From the NCBI RefSeq assembly GCF_004103825.1, contig NZ_RYFI01000003.1:23297-84628 (forward strand): a stretch of 61,332 nt of DNA, given 5' to 3'. Made by a program: the position numbers and the translations under genes. Below the pieces are notes generated by a model. It was not told where the DNA came from and did no database searches. It worked only from the letters and a program-made list of their open reading frames with translations. The DNA comes from Hansschlegelia zhihuaiae (GTDB lineage: Bacteria > Pseudomonadota > Alphaproteobacteria > Rhizobiales > Methylopilaceae). Positions 1-7,581 of the stretch are shown one piece after another. Position 1 is the stretch's first letter. Each line of letters opens with the position of its first letter.

Positions 1-1456
1 CGATCGTGAAGGGCGGCTCGTTCGCGACCCGGTCCTCCTTACCGTCGATCTCGAACCTGACGCTCCCGACCGGGCCGTCGGGAGACGCGACGACGTCGAG
101 GCGCGACGTCCTGAGCTTCGCCGGATCGAGCGTCGCGCCGTCGACCAGCGGATAGATCGGCCGGTCGCGCTCCGCATCGACCAGCATGAGCCCGCCGAGA
201 GACGGCCGCCCGTCGTCCCTGCCCTTCTGCCGCACCCGCCAGACGCGGTCGCCGACGTCATCCGAGACCAGCAGCGAACCCTCCCGCGCCATGATCACGC
301 AGACCGGGCGGCCGTTCGCGGTCAGGTCGTTGCGGTCGGAGAGGAAGCCCGTGAGGAAGGGCTGCGCAGGACCGGCGACGTTGCCGTTCGGGTCGAAAGG
401 CACGAAGGCGACCCGGTAGCCCGCGGCCCTGGAGCGGTTCCACGAGCCGTGCTGGGCGATGAACAGCCCGTTGCGGTAGCGCTCGGGAAAGGCGCTCCCC
501 GTATAGAAGGCGAGGCCGAGCGTCGCCGTGTGGGCGCCGACCGCCAGGTCCGGAACGAGCGACTTTTTTGCGAGGTCCGGCCGCTCGCCGGCCTTCCGTG
601 GGTCCGGATAGTCGCCGAAATAATAATAGGGCCAGCCGTAGAACCCGCCCCGCTTCAGGCTCGTGACGAAGTCCGGCACGAGGTCGTCGCCCAGCCTGTC
701 GCGCTCATTGACCGCGGCCCAGAGCTTACCCGTGACCGGGTTCCAGTCGAGCCCGTTCGGGTTGCGGAGGCCGCTCGCGAAGACGCGGCTCTTACGCGTC
801 GCAATATCGAATTCGAGGACGGCGGCGCGGCGCGGGTCCTTCTCGTCCAGCCGCTCCTCGTCGACATTGGTCGACGAGCCGACCGTCACGTAGAGCCGGC
901 GCCTGTCCCGGCTCGGGAAGACGTTGCGGGTGTAGTGATTGTTGTAGCCGTCGGCCGGCAGGTCGAGGACCTTTTCGCCGCTGCGCGGGTCGACCGAGGT
1001 CGCGCCCCGGCGATAGGGATAGCGCCACACGCCGTCGGTCGCGGCCACGTAGAGATCGCGCCCGAGAAGCGCCATGCCGAAGGGCTGGTTCAGCGTGCCC
1101 GCCTCGTTGGTGAGGAAGACCTCCTTCGTCTCCGCCAGGCCGTCGCCGTCCTGGTCGCGCAGCAGCATGACCCGGCCCACGCCCGGCTCGTTGCTGCGGG
1201 CCTCGCTCGCCAGCACGTCGCCGTTCGGCAGCTCGAGCAGCCAGCGGGGATGGTCGAGCCCATCGGCGAACAGCGTCACCTCGAACGGCCCGTCGGCCTT
1301 CGGCGTCCGGCCGTCCGGCCAGGGGACCTTCTCGGAGAAATTGCTGACCGAACGGGTCGCGAAGGGCGCGGGAAGGGGCGGCTGGGGCGGATCGGCGCGC
1401 GCGGGCGCTGCGGCGGCGGACGCCAAGAGCAGGGCGGAGGCGAGGAACCGTCTCAT
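1..1456 (-). CDS. PQQ-type sugar (L-sorbosone) dehydrogenase family protein, 3' end outside window
   Basis: An open frame reads from an ATG at 1456 to the window edge (485 codons, no stop). The N-terminus is a signal peptide (MRRFLASALLLA...APARA), so the protein is exported. The body is the soluble six-bladed beta-propeller of the sorbosone/glucose dehydrogenase family, with hallmark strings GLRNPNGLDWNP, YGWPYYYFG and LLVSDDVGDRVWRV. After about residue 430 a second module begins (LVDGATLDPAKL..., GSVRFEIDGKEDR) that resembles the Ig-like domain often appended to these proteins. Such enzymes oxidise aldoses or aldehydes with PQQ, but many members have no proven substrate. Family call is firm; substrate unknown; truncated only by the window edge. 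Confidence 0.85.
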   Translation of the reverse strand, partial: MRRFLASALLLASAAAAPARADPPQPPLPAPFATRSVSNFSEKVPWPDGRTPKADGPFEVTLFADGLDHPRWLLELPNGDVLASEARSNEPGVGRVMLLRDQDGDGLAETKEVFLTNEAGTLNQPFGMALLGRDLYVAATDGVWRYPYRRGATSVDPRSGEKVLDLPADGYNNHYTRNVFPSRDRRRLYVTVGSSTNVDEERLDEKDPRRAAVLEFDIATRKSRVFASGLRNPNGLDWNPVTGKLWAAVNERDRLGDDLVPDFVTSLKRGGFYGWPYYYFGDYPDPRKAGERPDLAKKSLVPDLAVGAHTATLGLAFYTGSAFPERYRNGLFIAQHGSWNRSRAAGYRVAFVPFDPNGNVAGPAQPFLTGFLSDRNDLTANGRPVCVIMAREGSLLVSDDVGDRVWRVRQKGRDDGRPSLGGLMLVDAERDRPIYPLVDGATLDPAKLRTSRLDVVASPDGPVGSVRFEIDGKEDRVANEPPFTI

Positions 1457-1541
1457 GGAGCGTCCGTCTCGGCGCGGTCAGGCGCCTTCCCGGAGGAGTA
1501 TATGGGAGGCCCCGGCGGCTTCCACCGCCGGGCCGTCATAC

Positions 1542-2339
1542 TCAGTCCCGGTCCTTGTTCCAGGCCGAGACGTAGTCGTCGGCCTTGGCCTGCACCTCTG
1601 CGGAAGCGTTTGCCCTCGCCTCGTCGTAGAGGTCGCGGATCCATTTGTCGCCGGAGCCCGCCGCCGCGTTGGCGAGGGTCAGCCACATCAGCCCGCGGGC
1701 CGACTGTTTCGGCACCTCGATGCCGTTGAACAGCATGTGGCCGAGCACGGCCTGGGCCTCGCGCTGGCCCTTATTGGCCGCGAGCCCGAGCCAGCGGGCG
1801 GCCTGTCGGGCGTCCTTGTTGCTCGGTCCGTCCAGATACATGCGGGCGAGATTGTATTGGGCGTCCGGGTCGCCGAAATAGGAGGCGGCGTAGGAGAACA
1901 TCTCCCTGGCGCGCGCCTGGTCGGCCCGGATCGGGCTGCCCGCGATCCCGTCGAGATAGTAGTTGCCGAGCGCCACGAAGGCGTTGGCGACGAAACGCGA
2001 CTGCACCGTGTCGGGCGAGTCGTCGGCATGGGCGTTCGCGACTTGGCTGAAGTAGTCGAACGCCTTGACGTCGTCCTTCTCGACGCCGTCGCCTTCGGCG
2101 TACATCCGGCCGAGCTTCCACTGCGCCATGGCGTGGCCGCGCTTGGCGGCGTCGAGCAGCGAGGTGACGGCCGTCGCCTTGTCGCCCGCCATATAGGCGC
2201 GGGCGCCGGTCTGGAACGCCTGGAACGGCGAGGGCTGCTCCTTCTTGGTCGAGCCCTCGAAGGCGCAGGCGGCGGTCGCGGCCGCGAAGGCCGCGAAGCC
2301 CGCCAGCGCGAACGCCGCTATGGGGTTACACATCCGCAT
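1542..2339 (-). CDS. exoR: ExoR-like periplasmic Sel1-repeat regulator
   Basis: 265 aa. A hydrophobic signal sequence (residues 3-26, ending ACA-FEG) is followed by Sel1/TPR-like repeats, for example MAQWKLGRMYAEGDGV, ANAFVALGNYYLDGIAGSP, AQYNLARMYLDG and AQAVLGHMLFNG. Length and repeat order match ExoR of rhizobia, a periplasmic inhibitor of the ExoS/ChvI system that controls exopolysaccharide, motility and stress genes. The ATG at 2339 lies inside the last codons of ilvD (14-base overlap), so the two are probably co-transcribed; a start at 2333 is also possible. No exoS/chvI lies in the window. Assignment rests on family resemblance; other Sel1 proteins cannot be excluded. Confidence 0.72.
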   Translation of the reverse strand: MRMCNPIAAFALAGFAAFAAATAACAFEGSTKKEQPSPFQAFQTGARAYMAGDKATAVTSLLDAAKRGHAMAQWKLGRMYAEGDGVEKDDVKAFDYFSQVANAHADDSPDTVQSRFVANAFVALGNYYLDGIAGSPIRADQARAREMFSYAASYFGDPDAQYNLARMYLDGPSNKDARQAARWLGLAANKGQREAQAVLGHMLFNGIEVPKQSARGLMWLTLANAAAGSGDKWIRDLYDEARANASAEVQAKADDYVSAWNKDRD

Positions 2340-4050
2340 AGGCGCGCCGTTCGGACTTCGCCCCGGGATGGGTGACGGCGCCCTGACGGGCCGGTCCCAC
2401 CCCTTGCGCATATTTCCAGAGAGCCCCCGAGCCGAAGCCATGGTCGCGGGGCGTCCAGGCCTGGCGGCGGGCGTCGAGCTCCTCGTCCGAGAGCTCGACC
2501 TCGATGGTCCCGGCGACCGCGTCGATCGCGATGACGTCGCCGTCCTTGAGCAGGCCGATCGGACCGCCGACCGCGGCCTCCGGCCCGACATGGCCGATGC
2601 AGAAGCCGCGCGTCGCGCCCGAGAACCGGCCGTCGGTGATGAGCGCGACCTTGTCGCCCATCCCCTGGCCGTAGAGCGCCGCGGTGGTCGCCAGCATCTC
2701 GCGCATGCCGGGGCCGCCTCGCGGCCCCTCATAGCGGATGACCAGGACCTCGCCTTCCTTGTAGTCGCGCCTGGAGACCGCCTCGAAGCACGCCTCCTCA
2801 TTGTCGAAGCAGCGGGCCGGGCCACGGAACTGCTGATTCTTCAGCCCCGCGACCTTCACGATCGCGCCGTCCGGCGCGAGATTGCCCTTGAGCCCGACGA
2901 CGCCGCCGGTCAACGTCAGCGGCTTGTCCGCAGGCAGCACGACGTCCTGATGCGGGTTCCAGCGCACCGACTGGAGGTTCTCGGCGATCGTGCGGCCCGT
3001 GACGGTGACGCAGTCGCCATGCAGATAGCCGTGGTCGAGCAGCGTCTTCATGAGCAGCGGCACGCCGCCGACCTCGAACAGGTCCTTGGCGACGTAGCGG
3101 CCGCCGGGCTTCAGGTCCGCGACATAGGGCGTGCGCCGGAAGATCTCGGCGACGTCGAACAGGTCGAACTCGATGCCGGCCTCGTGGGCCATGGCGGGCA
3201 GATGGAGCGCAGCGTTGGTCGAGCCGCCCGAGGCCGCCACCACAGTCGCGGCGTTCTCAAGCGCTTTGCGGGTGACGATGTCGCGTGGCCGGAGGTTCCG
3301 GGCGATGAGCTCCATCACCTTCTCGCCCGCCGTCATGCAGAACCTGTCGCGGATCTCGTAGGGCGCGGGCGCGCCGGCCGAATAGGGCAGCGCGAGGCCG
3401 ATCGCCTCGGACACCGTCGCCATGGTGTTGGCGGTGAACTGCGCGCCACAGGCCCCGGCCGAGGGGCACGCGACCTGCTCGATCTCGTCGAGGTCCTCGT
3501 CGGACATCTGGCCGACCGAGTGCTTCCCGACCGCCTCGAACATGTCCTGCACGGTGACCTGCTGACCGCGGAACGTGCCGGGCAGGATCGAGCCGCCATA
3601 GATGAAGATCGACGGCACGTTGAGGCGGATCATCGCCATCATCATGCCGGGCAGCGACTTGTCGCAGCCCGCGAGGCCGACCAGCGCGTCGTAGCAATGG
3701 CCGCGCATGGTCAGCTCGACGCTGTCGGCGATCACCTCGCGGGAGGCGAGCGAGGACTTCATGCCCTCGTGGCCCATCGCGATGCCGTCCGTCACCGTGA
3801 TGGTGCAGAACTCGCGCGGCGTGCCGTTGGCCGCCGCGACGCCCTTCTTCACCGCCTGCGCCTGGCGCATCAGCGAGATGTTGCAGGGAGCGGCCTCGTT
3901 CCAGCAGGACGCGACGCCGACCAGCGGCTGGTGGATCTGGGACTTGGTCAGCCCCATCGCGTAGAGATAGGAGCGGTGCGGCGCGCGGGCCGGCCCCTCC
4001 GTGACGTGCCGGCTCGGCAATTTCGACTTATCGATCGATCTGGCGTCCAT
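2326..4050 (-). CDS. ilvD: dihydroxy-acid dehydratase
   Basis: 574 aa, a normal IlvD length. It dehydrates 2,3-dihydroxy-isovalerate and its methylvalerate homologue to the 2-oxoacids in valine/isoleucine synthesis, in the cytoplasm with an Fe-S cluster. Visible family motifs are VGVASCWNEAAPCN (residues ~44-57), AGCDKSLPGMMMAM and PSAGACGAQFTANTM, which carry the cluster cysteines, and the C-terminal region TDGRFSGATRGFCIGH. The open frame extends 38 codons upstream of 4050, but that extension is Ala/Arg-rich and unlike the family; the start MDARSIDKSKLPSRHVT fits. It overlaps the downstream exoR-like gene. Confidence 0.96.
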   Translation of the reverse strand: MDARSIDKSKLPSRHVTEGPARAPHRSYLYAMGLTKSQIHQPLVGVASCWNEAAPCNISLMRQAQAVKKGVAAANGTPREFCTITVTDGIAMGHEGMKSSLASREVIADSVELTMRGHCYDALVGLAGCDKSLPGMMMAMIRLNVPSIFIYGGSILPGTFRGQQVTVQDMFEAVGKHSVGQMSDEDLDEIEQVACPSAGACGAQFTANTMATVSEAIGLALPYSAGAPAPYEIRDRFCMTAGEKVMELIARNLRPRDIVTRKALENAATVVAASGGSTNAALHLPAMAHEAGIEFDLFDVAEIFRRTPYVADLKPGGRYVAKDLFEVGGVPLLMKTLLDHGYLHGDCVTVTGRTIAENLQSVRWNPHQDVVLPADKPLTLTGGVVGLKGNLAPDGAIVKVAGLKNQQFRGPARCFDNEEACFEAVSRRDYKEGEVLVIRYEGPRGGPGMREMLATTAALYGQGMGDKVALITDGRFSGATRGFCIGHVGPEAAVGGPIGLLKDGDVIAIDAVAGTIEVELSDEELDARRQAWTPRDHGFGSGALWKYAQGVGPARQGAVTHPGAKSERRAYADV

Positions 4051-4549
4051 TTCCGATACGCACCCCTCGGAGGCGAACAGCCTCCTGCGACGCTCCCAAC
4101 GGGGCGCTCCGGAAGCTGCGGCTGCGACCTCCCCCGAGGCCGCCGCGGCGACGCCTGAACGCACTCGTTCCTGCTGATTTAGGAACGCCCCGGCCCCCCG
4201 ACCGGCATTAACTAAGATCGCGTAGTCTTTCAGCAGGTTACAGACGTTCTAGCCTCTCCTTTGTGGCGCAATGGCGGCGAATTGACCCGTTTGGGTGAGG
4301 AGCCCCGTGACCGTCACGCGCTGTTGCGCCGGCGCCACTGGTCTGGACCGACCAAGCGCGTCGAGAGGGACTGCAGGGATGTGCTGCGTGCTTCGAGACA
4401 CGTCCCTTCGGGCCGCTCCTCAGCATGAGGAATATATGTGCTTTGGCATCCTCCCCCGCTCCTCATGCTGAGGAGCCCGCCGTCGGCGGGCGTCTCGAAG
4501 CACGCAGAGCCGTCGGCCCTCAAGCGCCGTTTTGATGCGGCCGGCCGGA
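4051..4549. other. intergenic stretch between ilvD and a glycosyltransferase gene
   Basis: About 500 bases without a convincing gene. Reading frames here are Arg/Pro-rich shadows. The left part (4165-4260) is comparatively AT-rich and should hold the promoter of ilvD, though I could not pick clear -35/-10 boxes. The right part is a pair of inverted repeat arms at 4383-4507, listed separately. Confidence 0.6.
4383..4507. repeat. inverted pair of interspersed palindromic repeats
   Basis: Arm 1 (4383-4431) starts GCTGCGTGCTTCGAGACACG and ends CTCCTCAGCATGAGGA. Arm 2 (4460-4507) is its reverse complement type, starting TCCTCATGCTGAGGAGCCCG and ending TCTCGAAGCACGCAG. Each arm also has a short inner palindrome (CCCTTCGGG; CCGCCGTCGGCGG). 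This is a recognisable type of extragenic repeat in Hyphomicrobiales genomes. The two arms could fold into one long hairpin downstream of the minus-strand ilvD promoter region. Confidence 0.8.
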
Positions 4550-5809
4550 TCAGGCCGGCTGGGGCGCGGGCCTGGCGCGGGCGGCGCCGAGCAGGCCGTC
4601 GAAGATCGCCATCTGGCGCGGCAGGCAGACCCGGCCGAGGTCGTAATTGGCCACCGCAAATTCGCGGGCGGCGCGGCGGATTGCGCCGAGGCTCTCCCGT
4701 TCGGCGAGGGTCTGGACGACAAGCTCCGAAAGACCGTCGACGTCGAAGAAGTCGAACAGCCGGCCCGTCACCCCGTCCTCGATAACCTCGCGCACCGGCG
4801 GCGTGCCCGACGCGACGATCAGGCATTCGGCCGCCATCGCCTCGAGCAGCGACCAGGACAGCACGAAGGGATAGGTCAGGTAGACGTGGGCCGACGAGAC
4901 CTGCAGCATCGAGATGAAGTCGGATTTCGGGATCTGGCCGAGGAAATGCACGCGGCTCATGTCGAGCCGGTCCTTCACCTCGTTGAGATAGATCTCCTTC
5001 CAGCTCTGGCCGTCCGGCGCCTTCCGGCCGTACGACACCCCGTCGCCGCCGACGATCAGCACATGCGCTTCGGGCCGCCGCTTCAGGATCTCGGGCAGCG
5101 CCCGCATGAAGACGTGGTAGCCGCGATAGGGCTCGAGCTGGCGGTTGACGAAGGTGATGACCTCGTCGCGCGGCCGCAGGACGAGCTTGGTCCCCGGCAC
5201 CTCGAAGCGGGCGTTCGGCTTGGGCGCGGCCGCGACGGTGTCGATCCCGTCATGCACCACCTTGATGCGATCCCACAGGAATTCGGGGTGCTGGCGCTTC
5301 TGCCATTCGGTCGGCGACAGGCCGAGGTCTGAGGCTGCGAGCGCGGTCAGCATCCCGGCGTTCTTGGCGCGGACGCGAAGCGCCGTCCGCAGTCCGGCTT
5401 CGGGAAACTCCGGGTCGAAGCCGACGTCGGAGCCCTTCGCGTTGTAGAAGAACTCGCAGAAGGTCACGTGCTTGGCGTTGGGAAACAGGTCGCGCGCGAA
5501 CAGCGTCTCGCCCCAGCCCGAATGGCCGACCACGAGCGCCGGGTCGCAGCCCGTCTCCTTCTTCAGCCGCTGCATCGCGCCGGCCGCGAGTTCGCCGCGG
5601 ATGACGTCGCTGTTGAAGCGCTCGGTGAGCGGATGGCCGGCCTTCGGCAGGTTCTCGGGGATGCGGTAGGCCGCGAGCGCGACCTTGGGCCGGACCTTGG
5701 CCGTCGGACCTCCGACCGCGAGGACCCGCACGCCCGGGCGGCGCGCGAAGGCCTGGCTCACATGGACGAACTGGCCGGGGAAGTTGTTGTGAATGAAGAG
5801 AACGTCCAA
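4550..5809 (-). CDS. GT4-type glycosyltransferase
   Basis: 419 aa from the TTG at 5809, which follows GAGGG by about six bases and puts the first Rossmann strand (DVLFIHNNFPGQF) at the N-terminus as usual for the family; a GTG at 5833 would add eight residues. Family features are an N-terminal donor/acceptor domain with VVGHSGWGETLF, a second Rossmann domain (ITFVNRQLEPYRGYHVFMRALP, HVLIVGGDGVSYG) and the nucleotide-sugar site with E(x7)E-like spacing near LSWSLLEAMAAECLIVAS. It would transfer a sugar from an activated donor, perhaps to a surface polysaccharide. Substrates are unknown. It lies next to an OpgD/OpgG gene and near an exoR-like gene, consistent with envelope polysaccharide work. 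Confidence 0.82.
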   Translation of the reverse strand: MDVLFIHNNFPGQFVHVSQAFARRPGVRVLAVGGPTAKVRPKVALAAYRIPENLPKAGHPLTERFNSDVIRGELAAGAMQRLKKETGCDPALVVGHSGWGETLFARDLFPNAKHVTFCEFFYNAKGSDVGFDPEFPEAGLRTALRVRAKNAGMLTALAASDLGLSPTEWQKRQHPEFLWDRIKVVHDGIDTVAAAPKPNARFEVPGTKLVLRPRDEVITFVNRQLEPYRGYHVFMRALPEILKRRPEAHVLIVGGDGVSYGRKAPDGQSWKEIYLNEVKDRLDMSRVHFLGQIPKSDFISMLQVSSAHVYLTYPFVLSWSLLEAMAAECLIVASGTPPVREVIEDGVTGRLFDFFDVDGLSELVVQTLAERESLGAIRRAAREFAVANYDLGRVCLPRQMAIFDGLLGAARARPAPQPA

Positions 5810-5882
5810 CGCGGCCCTCGCCCGGCTTCTCACTCAGCGGCGGGCCAAGATCGATGGACGCCGGGCGGTTGTCAAAGCGCCC

Positions 5883-7484
5883 TCACCCCTCGCGCTTCCA
5901 CGGAAACACCCAGGTCTCGGTCAGCGTCCTGCCGCCGGCCTTCAGCACCGCGCGAAGCTGGGCCTCGGCGCCGGGCTGGTCGAGCGCGTGGTCGACGAAC
6001 AGGCGGAAGCCGCCGATCTCGGGATTGGGCACCACATAGGCCGCGTCGATCCGGCCGGCGGTGGCGCCGGTCTCGGTGACGACGCGCTTCGGCTCGCCGA
6101 GCCAGTAGTCGAGCTCGCCGCCCGCGAAATCGACGATGAAGCGCCGGACATGGGCGGGTCCGGGATTGGGGTCGCCCGAGGCGCGGGCCTCGGTCACGAA
6201 AGTGTGGATCGCCCTCGCCTTCGGGGTCAGCCGCTCGGCGAGCTTCAGCGAGCGGATGAGATAGGAGTAGCGCAGCGTTTCGCCGGCCTTCGGCGCGGCG
6301 TCGGGACGCCAGAAGGCCACGACGTTGTCGAAGGTCTCGTTGTCGGTCGGGATCTCCACGAGCTGGACGCCGCCGGCGCCCCAATCGCCCTGCCGCTCGA
6401 TCCAGTAGCTCGGCCTGAGGTCATAGCGGACCTCGAGGTCCTGATAGTGCTCGAACAGCCGGTCGCGCTGCAGCAGGCCGAAGGCCTGGACGGCGGGCTC
6501 CGGAAAGGCGCTGCGCTTCAGCGCCGGCGGGTTGACGAGCGGCCGCCAGGTCCATTCGCCCGAACTGGTCTTGATCAGCAGGCCGTCGGAATCGTGCACC
6601 TCGGGGCGGAAGCCGCGGTAATTTGCGCGGTCGTTCTCGCCGTAGAAGAACATCGAGGTGAGCGGCGCGACGCCGAGCGCGGGGATGTCGACGCGCGGGA
6701 ACAGCGTCGAGCCGACCGCGACACTGGTCTCGTCGCCCGGCGTGATCACCATCCGGTAGGCGCCGGTGAGCGACGGCCCGTCGAGCAGGGCGTGGACGAC
6801 GATCTCGGCGGCGTCCGCCGCCGGCTCCTCGATCCAGAGCTCGCGGAAGTCCGGGAACTCCTCCGGCTGGTCGCCGCCGGTGCCGACCGAGATCCCGCGC
6901 GCCGAGATGCCGTAATGCTGGCCCTGGCTGAGAAAGCGAAAATAGCTCGCGCCGAGATAGACCGCGAGCTCGTCCATCACGGTCGGCTTGTTGAGCGGAT
7001 AGAGCAGCCGGATGCCCGCGAAGCCGAAATCGACCGGCAGCCGGCCCTCGAGCTTGGTCTCACCGAAGTCGAACAGCGAGGCGTCATAGGGGATCGGCGC
7101 CGGCACGCCCTCGCGCACAAGATTCACGACGACCGGCGTCTTGTAGAGGAAGCCGCGGTGGAACAGCTCCATCCGGAAGCCGCTCTTCGAACCGCCGAAG
7201 AACGCCTTGTCGCGCTTGAAGCGAATCGCGCGGAAGGCGTCGAAGGAGAGCTGGTCGAGGGCGGGCGGCAGCGGCTGCCGGGCGGCGTCGTGGGGCTGCA
7301 GCGACAGCTGGCGGGCGCGCTCGATCACCACGCCGTGGTCGAACACCTTGCGGCCTTCGCGGGCAGGGTCGGCGGCCGGCGGCGCATCGGGCTTCGGCCC
7401 GTCCTGCGCCTGGACAAGCGACGGCGCCAGCGCGCCTCCGGCGCCGGTCCCGATCAGCGCCACGGCGTCTCGGCGAGTAAGCAT
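5883..7484 (-). CDS. periplasmic glucan biosynthesis protein, OpgD/OpgG (MdoG) family
   Basis: 533 aa. The N-terminus MLTRRDAVALIGTGAGGALAPSL looks like a twin-arginine-type signal, as in OpgD. The rest is the MdoG fold: a large beta-sandwich region with HRGFLYKTPVVVNLV, LDELAVYLGASYFRFLSQGQ-like text (residues ~160-200), then DNETFDNVVAFWRPD and the C-terminal Ig-like part with DRRIV-type strands (RFIVDFAGGELDYW). The family shapes osmoregulated periplasmic glucans. No opgH-type synthase is adjacent. OpgD versus OpgG cannot be separated from sequence alone, though the RR signal favours OpgD. Confidence 0.88.
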   Translation of the reverse strand: MLTRRDAVALIGTGAGGALAPSLVQAQDGPKPDAPPAADPAREGRKVFDHGVVIERARQLSLQPHDAARQPLPPALDQLSFDAFRAIRFKRDKAFFGGSKSGFRMELFHRGFLYKTPVVVNLVREGVPAPIPYDASLFDFGETKLEGRLPVDFGFAGIRLLYPLNKPTVMDELAVYLGASYFRFLSQGQHYGISARGISVGTGGDQPEEFPDFRELWIEEPAADAAEIVVHALLDGPSLTGAYRMVITPGDETSVAVGSTLFPRVDIPALGVAPLTSMFFYGENDRANYRGFRPEVHDSDGLLIKTSSGEWTWRPLVNPPALKRSAFPEPAVQAFGLLQRDRLFEHYQDLEVRYDLRPSYWIERQGDWGAGGVQLVEIPTDNETFDNVVAFWRPDAAPKAGETLRYSYLIRSLKLAERLTPKARAIHTFVTEARASGDPNPGPAHVRRFIVDFAGGELDYWLGEPKRVVTETGATAGRIDAAYVVPNPEIGGFRLFVDHALDQPGAEAQLRAVLKAGGRTLTETWVFPWKREG

Positions 7485-7581
7485 CTTTACGGTGAAACTC
7501 CGACTGGCCCTCTGCGACGAAGGTAGCGCGCCGGGCGGCGGATGCGATGGGACACGTGGTCCGGCGCGCCGACGCCCGGTC

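Noticed and set aside
449-1729. 426-aa plus-strand open frame and similar long frames antisense to real genes (2245-4158, 5793-7526, 7852-10404, 46666-48330)
   Set aside because: They are Arg/Ala/Gly-rich with no domain text and lie exactly opposite recognised genes; long antisense frames are expected at this GC content.
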